Source: Flammula alnicola (Eukaryota > Basidiomycota > Agaricomycetes > Agaricales > Strophariaceae). Taken from it: a stretch of 64,000 nt of DNA. A program made the position numbers and the translations under genes. A model generated the notes under the pieces. It did not search any database. It was not told the DNA's origin and saw only the letters and a program-made list of their open reading frames with translations. The stretch is taken from NCBI GenBank assembly GCA_015499995.1, contig JADNRV010000112.1, positions 110,838 through 174,837 of the forward strand. The letters run 5' to 3'. This document shows positions 36,076-47,300 of the stretch, one piece after another (within the stretch, counting starts at the first letter, position 1; the number at the start of each line of letters is the position of its first letter).

Positions 36076-38118
36076 GCTGGCAAGCGGAGGACTGATGGTT
36101 AACGTTCGTCATTGAAGTCAGAAAGTGACGCGCGGTGGCCCAAAGTGCGAGAGCTCCGTCATTAGCATCCTGAGGTTTGAACAAGAAGCCAAATTAAAGC
36201 GTGAAAAGCCCATTTCATTCTTGGGAGTAGCCAGAGTTACAAAAATGTGCGTTGTCAGCATCGCGTGCAATGAAGGTAAGGACACTGAGTAATTGGGAAA
36301 CTGGGTAGCTTCGCATCAGTGCATGGTTGCTTAGATGTGCTATGATACAAGTAATCTCACCTGCTAACAGAACCACCACGAGGCCATAGTGAGACCGAAA
36401 AGCACCTATTCAGTCATCTCTGGCATTAGTATCCACTGCCAAACCAGCTCCTGACTCAAAGCTCACCTTATTCCGCAGGCGAACCTACTCATAGCGCGCG
36501 CATTTGGCAGATAGTTTATGGCGTTCACTTGTGATATCTTAACTGTGATCAACCAGATCATCCGTTAAGCCTTACTGAGTTTGCATAAATGTACTTACCT
36601 TTGTGCGTTCAATTCTGCGAAAATGGAAGGTAAAAAGTTATGCTGAACCGCTGACAGAAAGGACATGTTCGTTCAAGACGGCCTGAGGGAGAGAGGGAGG
36701 GAGGGAAGGAAGAACATTTCATCGTCGTGAGATACTTAAGTATCAGCAAATGCCGCGGTGATAGTGAGTGACTAGTGACTAGTAACTCTAAGTTCTCACA
36801 CTTGACAGACGCTTGACAGCTCTGAGAAGTTACCTCAAGCCATCTTATCGACCAAACGGAGTTTGCACGCTCCAAGTGAGCAAGTCTTTCCGCAAGTTTC
36901 AGCAAGTTGCGAGGCCCGGAAACCGCACTTGACTTGAACTTGACTTGCACTTAACTTGAACTTAACTTGGACAACTTAACTTGTCCGCCATAAGTTAAGT
37001 TAAGTTAATTTTGTATGGTATAAGTTAGCAAAATAAGCAAGGGGTGTGCACCGGCAATTGCCGGCATACAGCCTAGGGAGGGGGGGGGGTCCCGTTGTGG
37101 CTTATCCAAATAAAAATTTGAAGTACATTTTTGGCAGAATAACACATCTAGAGGGTTCCTGCAAAGTATTATCCACTGTTTCCATGAATTTACGGCCCAC
37201 ATGAGCTGCCTGTGGCTCAACAGCAAGAATGTGTCCAGATTTGGACACATTATGTCAGCGGTCAGATCGGCCCGAACATGGTTAGGTAGCAGATCAGTCT
37301 TAGTTAGGAAGGTCTGATCAGGCACGTGATAATTTATTTCCTTTTTTGGAATGGCTAAGGGGGGGGGGAGGGTTAACAAGTCCTTATCCAAATAAAAGTA
37401 CCTCGTATATCTGGAAAAAAAATTGCATACCCCTTGAAAATAAGTTACTTTGTTAACCACCGAAATGACAGACAGGACGAGGCTCGCTCGTAACGTGGGC
37501 AAGATGCCAACTTTGACTCACATTTATCCGGTTCCCCCATGTATATGGGTGAATGGTACTTATGTTCATCAATAGTCGACTCGTCTTTGTGAGGACGTAC
37601 CTATGTATTGATTTTTACAAAAAGCTCAAATAACCTACATCATATATATGGGCCATGTCTGAGTTCTCGGAACTGAAATAGCCTGTAGACGTGGGAAACA
37701 TATCGCAATCCGTGCGTCGTTTCCTGGATTTTGTTTCGGGGCTCTCTGAGCGTCAAATTTGGGAATATAAGTAGTCAAGTATAAAGGTGATGTCAAGTTG
37801 AAAAAGCACACGGTGGTCGGCGTGTGAGCGGGGGCCCGCTCCTTCCCACGCTCTTCCCGCACTGTCAAGTTTGTTTCAATAACTTTTGGCTGTAACCACC
37901 ACATTCTTTGCAACTGCTTTCTTGGTACCTACGATTGGTAGCATAATTGCTGGGTCACCCCCGTCCTGTCATTTACTCGGTCTCTGGATCAGATATCTGT
38001 GCGTTTCCTTGCCAGCTGCTCTTTGTATGTCGGACCTGACATTTCCTTGAAACAGGTTGTGGGTTGTTCGAGCTCCCCACGTCAAATCCTCCATACTTCT
38101 ATCCCACTCAACCTAATC
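36076..38118. other. Intergenic with repeats; promoter of the CFEM gene at its right end
   Basis: No supported gene. It contains the TTAACTTG word cluster (36900-37020). It also holds two direct copies of a poly-G plus CTTATCCAAATAAAA motif near 37080 and 37360, which keep a minus-strand frame open (37005-37502). A stretch to about 38118 should hold the CFEM promoter. Confidence 0.45.
36900..37020. repeat. TTAACTTG/AAGTTAAG word cluster
   Basis: Repeated ACTTGAACTT, TTAACTTG and AAGTTAAGTTAA words, the same vocabulary as the element at 23990-24895. Confidence 0.6.
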
Positions 38119-39016
38119 ATGGCTCCTTCATTGTCATTCAACTTGAAGATATTACTTGCACTCGGTCTCACCCTAGGCTTGGTTGCTCACACAACCGCGC
38201 AAGGTGTTGACGCAACCGACCTCCCACCATGTGCAACCCCTTGTGCAGAGAATAATGCTGCCCTCGTTGGATGCAAGTTGTACGTATCTTTTAGACGTGG
38301 TACCCATCCCAGAATAATACTTCTTCTCGCTTTTCTATTCTCTTTTGTCCGGAATATATGGACTGATGTTTTGCTTCCAGGACCGATACAACGTGTCTTT
38401 GCGCTCATCCGGCTTTCGCGTCAGGCACCATGAAGTGCGCAAGCGCTCCTGGCGTCTGTAGCGTTGAGGATAGAAGCTCAGCTAGCGGAGTTTTAGGGGC
38501 AATGTGTGCAGCTCGTACGTCTTTCTTCTAGATACTCCTCTTGCCTCCTTCCCGTCTCCCTGAGCTTCGAGTTTCATCGTCTTCGTTTTGATGCCCACGA
38601 ATAACACGCTCACATATAACACGCTCCTACCCACAGAACCTTCATCCACGATTTCTGCGTCGTCTTCTGCCTCCTCAAGTGCATCCAGCACCTTGTCTGC
38701 CACCGTTTCCCCCTCCCATACGACGTCTGCCTCTGTTGTCAGCAGCACAACTCCTCGTGTTGCCACACCATCTCCACCCATTGCCCCCGCATCTACCCCT
38801 ACCGTCACAACTGGCCCGAGTAGCCCTAGCCCTATCAACACTGGTATTGGGACTGGGCTGTCAACCTCGCAGTCTGGAAGTAGCACGCTCGTCGTCGTAC
38901 AAACTGTGGTTCTACCGCAGACCTCGAGTCTTTCTGGTGCTGCAGCACGAGGCGACGTTGGATTTGGAATTGTTTTACCCATCGTACTGTGCCTGGCTGG
39001 CGCCATTCTGTTGTAG
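38119..39016 (+). CDS. CFEM-domain, GPI-anchored surface protein
   Basis: Three exons, 38119-38279, 38381-38514 and 38637-39016, encode 224 aa. The N-terminus is a signal peptide (hydrophobic core KILLALGLTLGLV, cleavage near TTAQG). A CFEM domain with eight cysteines follows. They are spaced PPC, TPC, VGC, TTC, LC, MKC, GVC, AMC and include the TDTTCLC motif, whose Asp is the haem-iron ligand in characterised CFEM proteins. After it come about 100 residues rich in Ser, Thr and Pro, as in cell-wall stalks. The hydrophobic C-terminal tail (FGIVLPIVLCLAGAILL) is typical of GPI attachment. CFEM proteins are fungus-specific and act in haem/iron uptake, adhesion or host interaction; which applies here cannot be told. 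The ATG at 38119 is chosen because it directly precedes the signal peptide. Confidence 0.9.
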
Positions 39017-39550
39017 CGACCCCATGTCGATCTATGGATATCGTCGGATGTCAACAACACTATGCGGAACCCATTTTCCTTCCATGGCGTTCACGCTATT
39101 CTTTCCTCATTTGGATTTTTCTCCTTGATTTTCCAACCACACCTTGTTCTGTCTGACATCCCCATCCGTTCATCTCACGATCGCTATCTACTGACCCCAT
39201 CGCCAAGTCCATGTCGATGAATTGTCAAATCATCCTTCATTCCATCACAGACATTATCACCTCCCACTCCACCTCTTTCTAACCATATACCCTCAAAACG
39301 TGTCTGGAACGCTCCCAGTTTCTGTACCCCGCCACCACACCCTATTCCATCAGTCTAACCAAATCATATATTTTGAAACGCGGGTCGAATGTTCCATGAT
39401 TTATTGATTTGGATCCACCTTTTTTTGCGGACAGTACGTACGTCTATGTTTGTTCTGCATCAAGCGGCGTACCTGTTGTATTTAGGCTTACGATGTGAAA
39501 TCAACATAAAATCAAGTAATCCTGTGATCCCAGGGATATATCCCTCCGTT
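39017..39550. other. Space between convergent CFEM gene and the 292-aa gene
   Basis: 3' flanks of both genes; no coding signal. Confidence 0.5.
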
Positions 39551-40737
39551 CTATTGCGACCAAGAAACACGGAGATTGATCGGCTCTCCTTGAATCTCTA
39601 GAACCCGCTCAAAGGCTGCCGCATTGGCTATCGTCGACCATACGCCCTTCCCAGTCCAATCTTCCACGAATCCCTCCAAGCGAATGACACTCTCAGGCTT
39701 ATGCGAGCTCCCTGAGCCGCGCCAGAAGTCTAAATGGGTGAACGCTAGCTCTAAGCACTCCTGCATTAAGTGATATTAGCAAAGGGGTATGAAAAATAGA
39801 TATCTATATATGACGTTGGGAACGGGAAGGACGTGCCTGGTACGAGTTGGTGGCAATCAGAGCCCGCTGCTCTTGTGGAACTTGATTTAAACGGACTCTG
39901 ACGAGACATATCAGTTTAGGAGATCGAAGGTCTTTCTCATGTGTCCCAGTGTTCGGTGAAGACTGCCGATAAACCTTGTGAATCGATGATGATCGCTAAC
40001 TTAGAGTAAGAAAAGTTGACCAACCTGGAGTGATGTTTCGGCAGCGGATGGTATACTGTCGATGGATGCAGGGAGGAAGACGCCCACTGTGTCTCCAGAT
40101 GGATTCACCAGCGTCGACCAATCCGCCGGACGCATGACGGCCCACTCCCTAATAGTTCCATCCGAATTCATCCCCGTTGCGCACTTTAGAGCAACGGTTT
40201 CTGTCCCAGGTGGTAATATCGTGGAAAACACCTCCAAAGCATCGTGAACCGCGATCTGTACACCGATTCGAATGAAAACGAGTTAGCGTATATGAAATGT
40301 ATTCGAACTTCGCTTACTTCGTATGATTCAGGAAATGGAACTACTGCGTGCGGGTATTTTCCTGAAGAGTCGACTCTCCAAAGTGTCAAGACTAATCTAC
40401 CTATCAGTAGCTCAGTATCCGGACTCGACGGTTGTATAGTTTGCGCACACATCCATACCTTGTCCGAACCCAAAGACTTGCGGAGGGGCAGGATGAACGG
40501 ATTCTCGTCCACTCTTTTTCGTGGCTGCCATATCCTGTGAACCAGAGTTAATTAATAACTCGCTTTGGCTGACGCGATATTAGAATGCTCACGTCACACG
40601 TGAGGCGTGTAAAAGCATTCTATTATTCTATCAGGAGACGATATACAGATCCACCTGCGAGTATAATAACGTATAAATTCAGTAAGTGAAGGCAGCCACT
40701 CGACCTGCGGACGCTGAGCTCGTAAATTACCGGACAT
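39551..40737 (-). CDS. Unrecognised protein, five exons, 292 aa
   Basis: Exons 40737-40655, 40534-40318, 40255-40025, 39974-39837 and 39760-39551 join in phase and end at a TAG. The start is MSGNLRAQRPQ. There is no signal peptide or membrane segment. The middle is beta-rich with segments such as MCAQTIQPSSPDTELLIGRL and the Pro/Gly-containing TILPPGTETVALKCATGM. A region around VRLNQVPQEQRALIATNSYQ looks helical. I do not recognise a family. The intron 39836-39761 begins with GC rather than GT (CAG|GCACGT), in good context. The consistent phase across four introns argues that the gene is real. It lies between the CFEM gene and a broken F-box-like gene, and the context gives no functional hint. 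Confidence 0.7.
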
Positions 40738-40781
40738 GATGGATGTGAACAGGGAAAATATAAAGCAACGAAATCGCGCCA

Positions 40782-42215
40782 CTATGTGGTATCAACCTCC
40801 GCGCCCCTCCGCCATAAAATACTCGCATCAGGAGAGCTGCAATCCGGACCGGCACCACTGCAATCTAGTCGAACTTCTATAAGTCTTGAATGGCGAGGTG
40901 CGCTCTCGAGAAAGGGATGGGTAGTGGTAGTGGTTCTGTTTGCGGGAACAATCAAATGAAGATATTTGAGGTACGCCAAATGTTCCCCGTTGGCGACTGC
41001 GTCAAGAAGTGCGGGATAATCCAAGTGCGAATGTCCAACAACTAAATCGGTAACAAAGCCTAGGTGAGGAAGGAGTTGCGGAAGATAAAAATTCTCGTCC
41101 ATATTCACTTCCTTCAACGATAATTTCTCGAGATGACATGCAGAACGCGCGAGAAGTTCCGTTAGATCCTTTACAACGCCTGAATCTCGCAGACGACGGT
41201 GGTGGCGGACGTGCTTGGAGGTAGTGGCATGTAGAATGACGTCTACCAAGGTTGGAAGACACAAAAACGGAAGAATCCCTGATGTGGACCTGAAGTTGAG
41301 TAGGGCTAGTTTCCTAAGGTATGGTAAGGTCGTTTGGGCCGGTATAAAGTTCTGCACGTCGGCTGAAATTAAGGCATCCAATGTCGGATCTGCAATGCAG
41401 AAAGTAAGGGTACAATCTTCGAGACTGTTGCACCTGCTCAAAATTAACAAATAGTCCGCCGAAAAAGACGAAGAATCCAGTGATAGTGTGCGCAGAGTGT
41501 GTCAGGATGCTGTGAAATTGGAGATCGATATAACAGATTTCGATGTGAGGGATAATGAATGTAGAGGGAAATTGCACGACATATCGTCTGTATGGGCGCT
41601 GAGAAAGCGCTGGCTTCGAAATGCTGTCGAGGTAATTGCTGTAACGTGAGCTTCAACGAAGCGGGGGCCCAGCTTGAGACCCTTCCACCTCTTCTTTTCT
41701 GGAAAGGCGGCCATGATAGCGAGAGCGTCGGCCCAATTCACTGACGTTGTCTCGAATGATATCCAAAGCCGGAGAAGACCCGAGCGAGCGATCCAATTTT
41801 TGAGTCCTTCAATGACGCGCTCGACATCCACGGTAATCTTTTTCGGGAGAGTAACGACAATCCATAGACGTGGAGCAGACAGAATCGCTTCTCTCCACCG
41901 CTTGCTCACGCGAGCGTAGTCCAAAAGTTCGTGTGGACGCCTCCCATCGTAAGCGAAGCCGACCATTATTACGATTAGCTCGTGTGGCATTCTGCGCATG
42001 AGGCATACAGTGGCCCTGAGTTTGGCTATTTCTGTGGCTAAGCGTTCTTCGGTGCTACTGATAGCGGCGAGACATTGGAAGAGATTGCGCTTGAGGATGG
42101 CACGCTGCCGAAGTTCCGTCTCGAGGGTCCGGATGGTATCAGTGACACAAACCGTCCCAGTAGGATGGGGCGGCTCATTGGATGATAATAGACGTTCAAT
42201 AGCTCGGGAGTCCAT
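40782..42215 (-). pseudogene. F-box-like/LRR gene with one in-frame TGA
   Basis: A single frame runs from the ATG at 42215 (MDSRAIERLLSS) to a TAG at 40782, interrupted only by TGA at 41504-41502. It is a close relative of the intact gene at 19113-20534. They share DTIR-LE, YARVS-RWREAIL, PRLW and the sequence of C-terminal LRRs. Aligned to that gene, the TGA falls exactly on a tryptophan codon (FISPW), so a TGG to TGA change is the simplest explanation. The rest of the frame is still open over about 240 codons downstream, so the lesion is recent. It could be a polymorphism, a sequencing error or a read-through site. Confidence 0.8.
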
Positions 42216-43580
42216 GTGGCTCAAAAAGGCAAGAATCAACGCAGATTGAAGGAGTGGTGGTTGGATTCGGCTCGATAGGATACCTTATATACAGCCAGTG
42301 GGTTGATGGTGCGAGTTTTATCTATCTGTTTTTGAGACGGGCCAAAATTCACGAAAAGGAGAAGTCTGGCCACTAACGAACAATGGATTTGAGAAAGCAG
42401 GTACAGTGGCACACCCGGGGCAACTTGGGGGGAACAACGGCCTGTCAAAATATACCATGTGGTGGTTCATGACAAGGAAAGTTGCTGTCTGTTGCGAGGT
42501 TTGCACATTTAATAGCTGCGCAGGCATCTGGAGTCTTTTTCACGAAAAGCAGTAGTCGAAGTATTCGGACAAACATGACATCGGCAAAAAAAAAATAGAC
42601 CGAGGTTTTCCGGGCCGGCGCATTTGTGACGGATTTTAGTGAATGGCCGAATACTACGGAATAGGGCGTGATCAGTCAGCATTTGTGCCGAGATCTTTCC
42701 TCTCTCTCGCCATCTCGGAAAATCACCGACGCACTCGTCAAACCTCAGTTTTTTGAGGATTAGCTGAAATTTTTGCAGTGAGATACGCTACCGACAGTCC
42801 TTTAGATCCTACCGAATTTTAGGAAGTTTTCGATGTCTCAAAACCCAAACACCGAGACGTGTCCGGATTTCACAGGCCCAGATTTCCTGCAAGCAAGGAT
42901 GGATTTGCGGTCAGAAACGGTCATGGTCACGCAATATCAGGAGAACAGGCAGCGCATGGAGGCAGGTCTAGATGCGAAGATCTTACGCGTACACTATTCC
43001 AATTTTTGTGTAGTGAACGATATATCTAATCTTCTCCCTTTTTTCCATATTCCCTCATACCAATTTTGGTGGGCTTGTTGTTCGTTTGCTTGTTGCGCGT
43101 TTGCTCGCATATTGCGTGATCATGCTCCGCCGCATCACGACGGCTCGTTGCTCGCATATTCCGTGTTCGTGTCCTGCCGCGTCACGACAGCTCGTTCTGC
43201 TCGATCATCCCGCGATCGTGTCCTATCGCGTCGCGATCGTGTCCTATCGCGTCGCGATCGTGTCCTATCGCGTCGCGAGTCGCCTACCACAAGGCCGCTC
43301 GTCAAGAGAACTCGCGGTCTTATTTCCCACACTCAGCGGAGGCGCCTCATACGGCTTCGAAGTTTTCCCGATACATTGGCTCCGCTCCTAAACTCTAGGG
43401 GAGTCTTCCTTCGCTCGACGCGTCGCGGAGCTCCTATTTTTTTTTGGGAATCTCATTCACTTCAGACCTCACCAGGCAGACATTTCAAGCTTAAACCCTC
43501 CGGGTTTTCCCCAGACCAAAAGGCTACTTGTATGGCCAAAGTTCCACTAACTATATCATTAAGGATATCTACCACACATA
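42216..43580. other. Intergenic with a 21-bp tandem repeat; unproven open frame
   Basis: A plus-strand frame from ATG 42833 runs to 43693. Its first 50 residues look protein-like (MSQNPNTETCPDFTGP), but the rest is low complexity. It then crosses into the nested transposons at 43581, so I do not annotate it as a gene. Confidence 0.4.
43208..43275. repeat. 21-bp tandem repeat, three copies
   Basis: Unit CGCGATCGTGTCCTATCGCGT, three near-perfect copies. It is a multiple of three and so encodes a seven-residue repeat (RDRVLSR) in the open frame. Confidence 0.85.
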
Positions 43581-43671
43581 CTATCACCGACCAAGTGCTC
43601 GGCGCTACCTCGATGTCGGCGGTCTTTTTCGGAATAAATTGGGTTAGAGAGCGATGTACAAAAATTGATAC

Positions 43672-44204
43672 CAAGGGGGTGCGTGAACCTTAATAGGTGA
43701 CCGGGGGTCGGTTAGTTAGTCCAGCCGCTGGCTGGGGAAAAAAATATTTATACCCCTCTATAAATGTCCCAAAATAGGTGCTTTGAAGTGACCCAAGGCA
43801 GGTTTTACACCATATATTGCCTTACATCTATTAAATACTAGCTGTAATACATATAGAAATGCTGTAGAACATAGTTTGCAGCACTGAGTGGATGATCTGA
43901 TCAATCATTGGATCTAATGTGACTTTTCTCGGCCATTTTCAACAGTCAAAAAATTATATTTCATTGGAAGAATATACTAATACATATACAGTACCATTTA
44001 TAATGTATAAATCTCGAGCAAGCACCTCATAAATGGGTTTGCGAGACGTGCGAGGAATCCAGTGGAGGGGCACCTGCGTCATTGCTGATGTAATATTACC
44101 ATATCGGGATAGTTCCTGATTACGTTAGTTAGTTAGTCCATGAAATATTCGCTTAAAAAATAAATCGACCCTAGGTACTTTTTTTTATTTGGCACACCCC
44201 CTTG
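43672..44204. mobile_element. Element V: 533-bp non-autonomous hAT-like element
   Basis: Ends CAAGGGGGTG and CACCCCCTTG are inverted and the element is flanked by a perfect 8-bp duplication, ATTGATAC (43664-43671 and 44205-44212). Eight-bp target sites point to the hAT superfamily. No coding frame inside. It sits in the left part of element I. Confidence 0.88.
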
Positions 44205-44551
44205 ATTGATACCTCGTAAAATTTACAGCTTTAATCACATGAATAGAGCCGCTCTTCTGGTCTTTTCCCTGCTCTGAACGGTGAGGAACGAAGGAATAAA
44301 TGAAAGAATGCCGAAAATTTTGAATGTCACTACTGCCGTTTGCATAATTCCATGAACAAACTCATTTCTTTTTCTGAGGCGTGATGTGACGTACCTTCCA
44401 TAAATAGAATTTTTCGCACGTCCTGATATGCGTCGATAGTTTCAGATAAGGATTCTTTTTCTACGTATACTCATTTTCATGACGGCTTCAGATGGTAGCT
44501 TCGTACTTCGAAGAGGGCCTGGATTACTGACAAATATATGAACAGGCCAAC

Positions 44552-45637
44552 CAGTGTTGTCATTGACGCCGTCTGACCTGGTCAGTCAATAATAGTCAGT
44601 CAATACGGTCAGAGTCAATAGTCAATGACTGACCTTGACTGACCTTCCTCGGAAATCTCGGCCTTACTAAATCGGAGGAGTTAGGACGTTCCGGTATTCA
44701 AGAATCGAGATTCTGACCGACCCACAGCTCGGACAGTCCGGACAGTCCACACCGCTGCCTTACTAAATCAGTCATGCCTGCCGCCTCCACAGACTTTATT
44801 AACGACAGTTTCCGGGGCTGTTCTTCTCAGATCTCGGTTTCTCATGCATAGATAGACATAAATGGAATTTAAATTTAAATGATTGTATTTCTTGATGGCA
44901 AAAAGAGATATCGAGGAGAAGGGATAGAAAAGAGAACAACTGGCGGGAGCGAAAGAGATTGAGGGTACATCCACAGAAACCAGAATACTGTCCCATTTCG
45001 ATCAATTCGGCAGTAACGCGTAACGGGCAGTCCCAAATCGCCGGAATGTAATGGATGTAACGGTTGTTCTGGCCATGTGCCGAATCCGTCTGAGCAATCG
45101 GGGGGGAAAAAGGCCTAAAAAGGCTCAAAAATCGCACAAAAAATCCCCACCTGCCGAAAAAAAAATGGAGGTAACGGTCATTTCTGCAAGGTGCCGAAAT
45201 CCAAATTTCGGCAGGTGTGTAACGCGTAACAAGGCCTGCCGAATTGATTGAAATGGGACAGTAAGAGTCGAGAGCGCAACAATGAGAAGAGAAGAAAAAG
45301 AAGAACGAAACAGGACTATATGAGCCATCTGACTCAAAGGGTGACCGCACTGGACTTTTTGGAGCAATTTTGGAGGCATGAGTGATGAAAGTTGAAATAA
45401 CGACGGTATACAAGGTCTCAATACTATTATATGTCCCTTCTAGAGTGTAGGCCACTGTGTTCTCAAATGAATCTAAAGCTGGAGAGGGTGTCATGACATG
45501 ATGTTCACTGCTTGCGGTGCTAGCCATCCCAAAATGGGCACTGACCAGTCAATAATTTGACTGACCGGGTCAGCCCATTGACGGTCAATCACTGACGGTC
45601 AAACATTGACCGTTATTGACTGACCTTGACAACACTG
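44552..45637. mobile_element. Element III: 1086-bp non-autonomous hAT-like element
   Basis: 11-bp terminal inverted repeats CAGTGTTGTCA / TGACAACACTG. The perfect 8-bp target duplication AGGCCAAC lies at 44544-44551 and 45638-45645. Subterminal GTCAGTCAA/TTGACTGAC words repeat near both ends, as hAT transposases require. The element interrupts the transposase frame of element II. Open frames inside (for example 44799-45527, minus) have no transposase signature. Confidence 0.92.
44988..45261. mobile_element. Element IV: 274-bp MITE, TA target site
   Basis: About 26-bp inverted repeats start CTGTCCCATTTC and end GAAATGGGACAG, with one mismatch near the middle. TA flanks both ends (44986-44987 and 45262-45263). 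It lies wholly inside element III and is therefore one of the youngest layers. Confidence 0.88.
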
Positions 45638-46531
45638 AGGCCAACTGTTCAATCGGGCTTGTGTTCAAAGTCTTCCACAATTTCCGAGCACATGGTCAAG
45701 TCAATAATCCCTTCACCAAATGTACTGGTAGACCATCTACAGTTGAAGACAGGGATATTGAGTATATTTCTGCCCTTCTGGATGCGAACCCTGTGCTTTA
45801 TCTTGATGAAATTCAGAGGCGAATGGAGGCTACAAGAAATAAAAACCTTTCCATTGCCTCCCTCGCTCGCCTCCTTTTTTGATACGGTCTGACATGAAAA
45901 AAAAATCAGAAGTCCACAGCAGAAGGGATGAAGAACTTCGAACTATATGGGAGGCTGATATGGCCCCCCGAGGCGATCTCTACTAGTAGTAGTAGTCAGT
46001 CCCATCAGCGCTTGATAGTCATGTGAGCAGTCAACCGGTCACGTCACGCCTCAAAAAAGAAATGAGTTTGTTCACGGAATTATGCAAACGGCAGTAACAT
46101 AACGAATAGTCACAAATCTCCTGCCAAAAATGTGACCGCCGACATCGAGGTGGCGCCGAGCACTTGGTCGGTGATAGTACTACAAAAGATTTATAATACT
46201 CTCTCCTAAAATCTTCGGCACATAGCAGCCTCTAACACGTAGACAGGCCGCGATGACACTTACGATTTCAATATTGATTGGCGCCCACAGACCAGGCCTA
46301 GGCCAGACCACGCATGAGGGTATTGTAATCATCTTAAGTTTTTCTATTGCGCCTTCCATAACTCATTACCATGAAGGTTCCACTGAATTGTACTAAAACA
46401 CGTATTGGATATGTGAAGCCACCCTTTCAGTTTGAACTCTCCCTACAACGCCCGTAAATAAGCACGCCCTTGGCATGCAATGTAAGTACGGGATATTCAG
46501 CAATTGTTATGTGCGACGTACTGTCTGTCAT

Positions 46532-46843
46532 TCATGGTGTAGGAGCGAGAAGCGCCACTGTCGCGCAAGTTGCAGAGCATGTCCCCAAGGCGGCATTGCA
46601 TGCCAGAACAGCGGCAGGGGCAGCTGGAGCAGCGATGACAGTTCCGAAAGTGAAGCCAGCCCCGGCGTAGCACGCCACGGCCATTACGTTACATCCTGGA
46701 AATACATTTTAAATAGTGATGCGGATTCCATATGGTGGGCACATACCGGTTTGACAAAGTCCGTACGCAATTGGGCCCGCTTGCGCAATGGATGTGCTGG
46801 CGAGGACGTACAAGATCGGGGCAGCGATGAGAGAGAAACGCAT
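46532..46843 (-). CDS. Small Cys-rich secreted protein (86 aa)
   Basis: Two exons, 46843-46747 and 46695-46532, with a 51-nt intron (GTATGT to CCAG). The N-terminus MRFSLIAAPILYVLASTSIAQA is a signal peptide. The mature part starts with GPIAYGLCQTGC and continues with small residues and evenly spaced cysteines: VACYAGAGFTFG, VLACNAALGTC and SATCATVAL, ending LLAPTP. This pattern, with an AYGxCQxGC start, recurs in small secreted proteins of mushroom-forming fungi that have no assigned function. Plus-strand frames covering the same DNA are shadows. It sits between the nested transposons and a MITE, a common setting for fast-evolving secreted proteins. Function unknown. Confidence 0.82.
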
Positions 46844-47061
46844 AGTGCTAGCCTTCGGTTCGCGAGAGGGATGTGGTTGTGGGCAGATAGATAGGGAAGC
46901 GTTGTAATACGCTTCGCCTTTAATACCAGTCCCAAATGATGCTTCCTAAGTAACAAGCAATCGAAAATACGTCCAAAGGGTCGTCAAAACAACCTTATTT
47001 GACAGTTGGCCGCTTTCCCTGCTTTCCAATTTCCATTCTGATTCTTTCTTTCTGTGTATTA

Positions 47062-47300
47062 CAGCCGTTTTCATAACGATAGGCCCTGGCATTTCCTGCT
47101 TGTTTATGACTTGTTTGGCTGTCCCAAGGCTTCTTCGACCTTCGGAAAGGTAACAGAAAGGGCGGCAAGAGTTCGAACACACCTGCCTTTAAGTTTTCCG
47201 TCGTCGGAAAGCCCTTCTTTTCATCCAGATTCCCAGATCCAGCCAAACATTGGTATAAACAAGCAAGTTTGGCCGGGGCCTATCGTCATGAAAACGGCTG
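47062..47300. mobile_element. 239-bp MITE, TA target site
   Basis: Inverted repeats of about 45 bp begin CAGCCGTTTTCAT and end ATGAAAACGGCTG, with TA at both flanks (47060-47061 and 47301-47302). It lies about 220 bp upstream of the small secreted protein gene, in its likely promoter region. Confidence 0.88.

Larger units (their letters stand above)
44333..46094 (+). mobile_element. Element II: Tc1/mariner-type element with decayed transposase
   Basis: Terminal inverted repeats of 57-58 bp at 44333-44390 and 46038-46094 begin CTGCCGTTTGCATAATTCC and are flanked by TA on both sides. Inside, on the plus strand, are pieces of a helix-turn-helix transposase: about 44483-44551 (ending IYEQAN), resuming at 45646 with CSIGLVFKVFHNFRAHGQV. 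They continue through GRPSTVEDRDIEYISALLD and YLDEIQRRM to about 45990. The coding part carries an in-frame TGA at 44528, a later frame loss and the insertion of element III, and lacks the catalytic domain. It is dead. Confidence 0.9.
43581..46177. mobile_element. Element I: outermost inverted-repeat element, TA target site
   Basis: 44-bp terminal inverted repeats at 43581-43624 and 46134-46177 differ at one base and begin CTATCACCGACCAAGTGCTC. The element is flanked by TA on both sides (43579-43580 and 46178-46179), as for Tc1/mariner-type transposition. Inside it are four further elements. Without them little of its own sequence remains, so it was probably a MITE. Confidence 0.88.

Noticed and set aside
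42833..43693. 286-codon plus-strand frame starting MSQNPNTETC
   Set aside because: Contains a tandem 21-bp repeat and low-complexity sequence, and its end crosses into the nested transposons; no family recognised.
44799..45527. 242-codon minus-strand frame
   Set aside because: Lies inside the non-autonomous hAT-like element and spans a whole MITE; no transposase motif.
46470..46894. Plus-strand frames of 66 and 139 codons, one Cys-rich
   Set aside because: They are antisense shadows of the small secreted protein gene, whose signal peptide, intron and cysteine pattern are on the minus strand.
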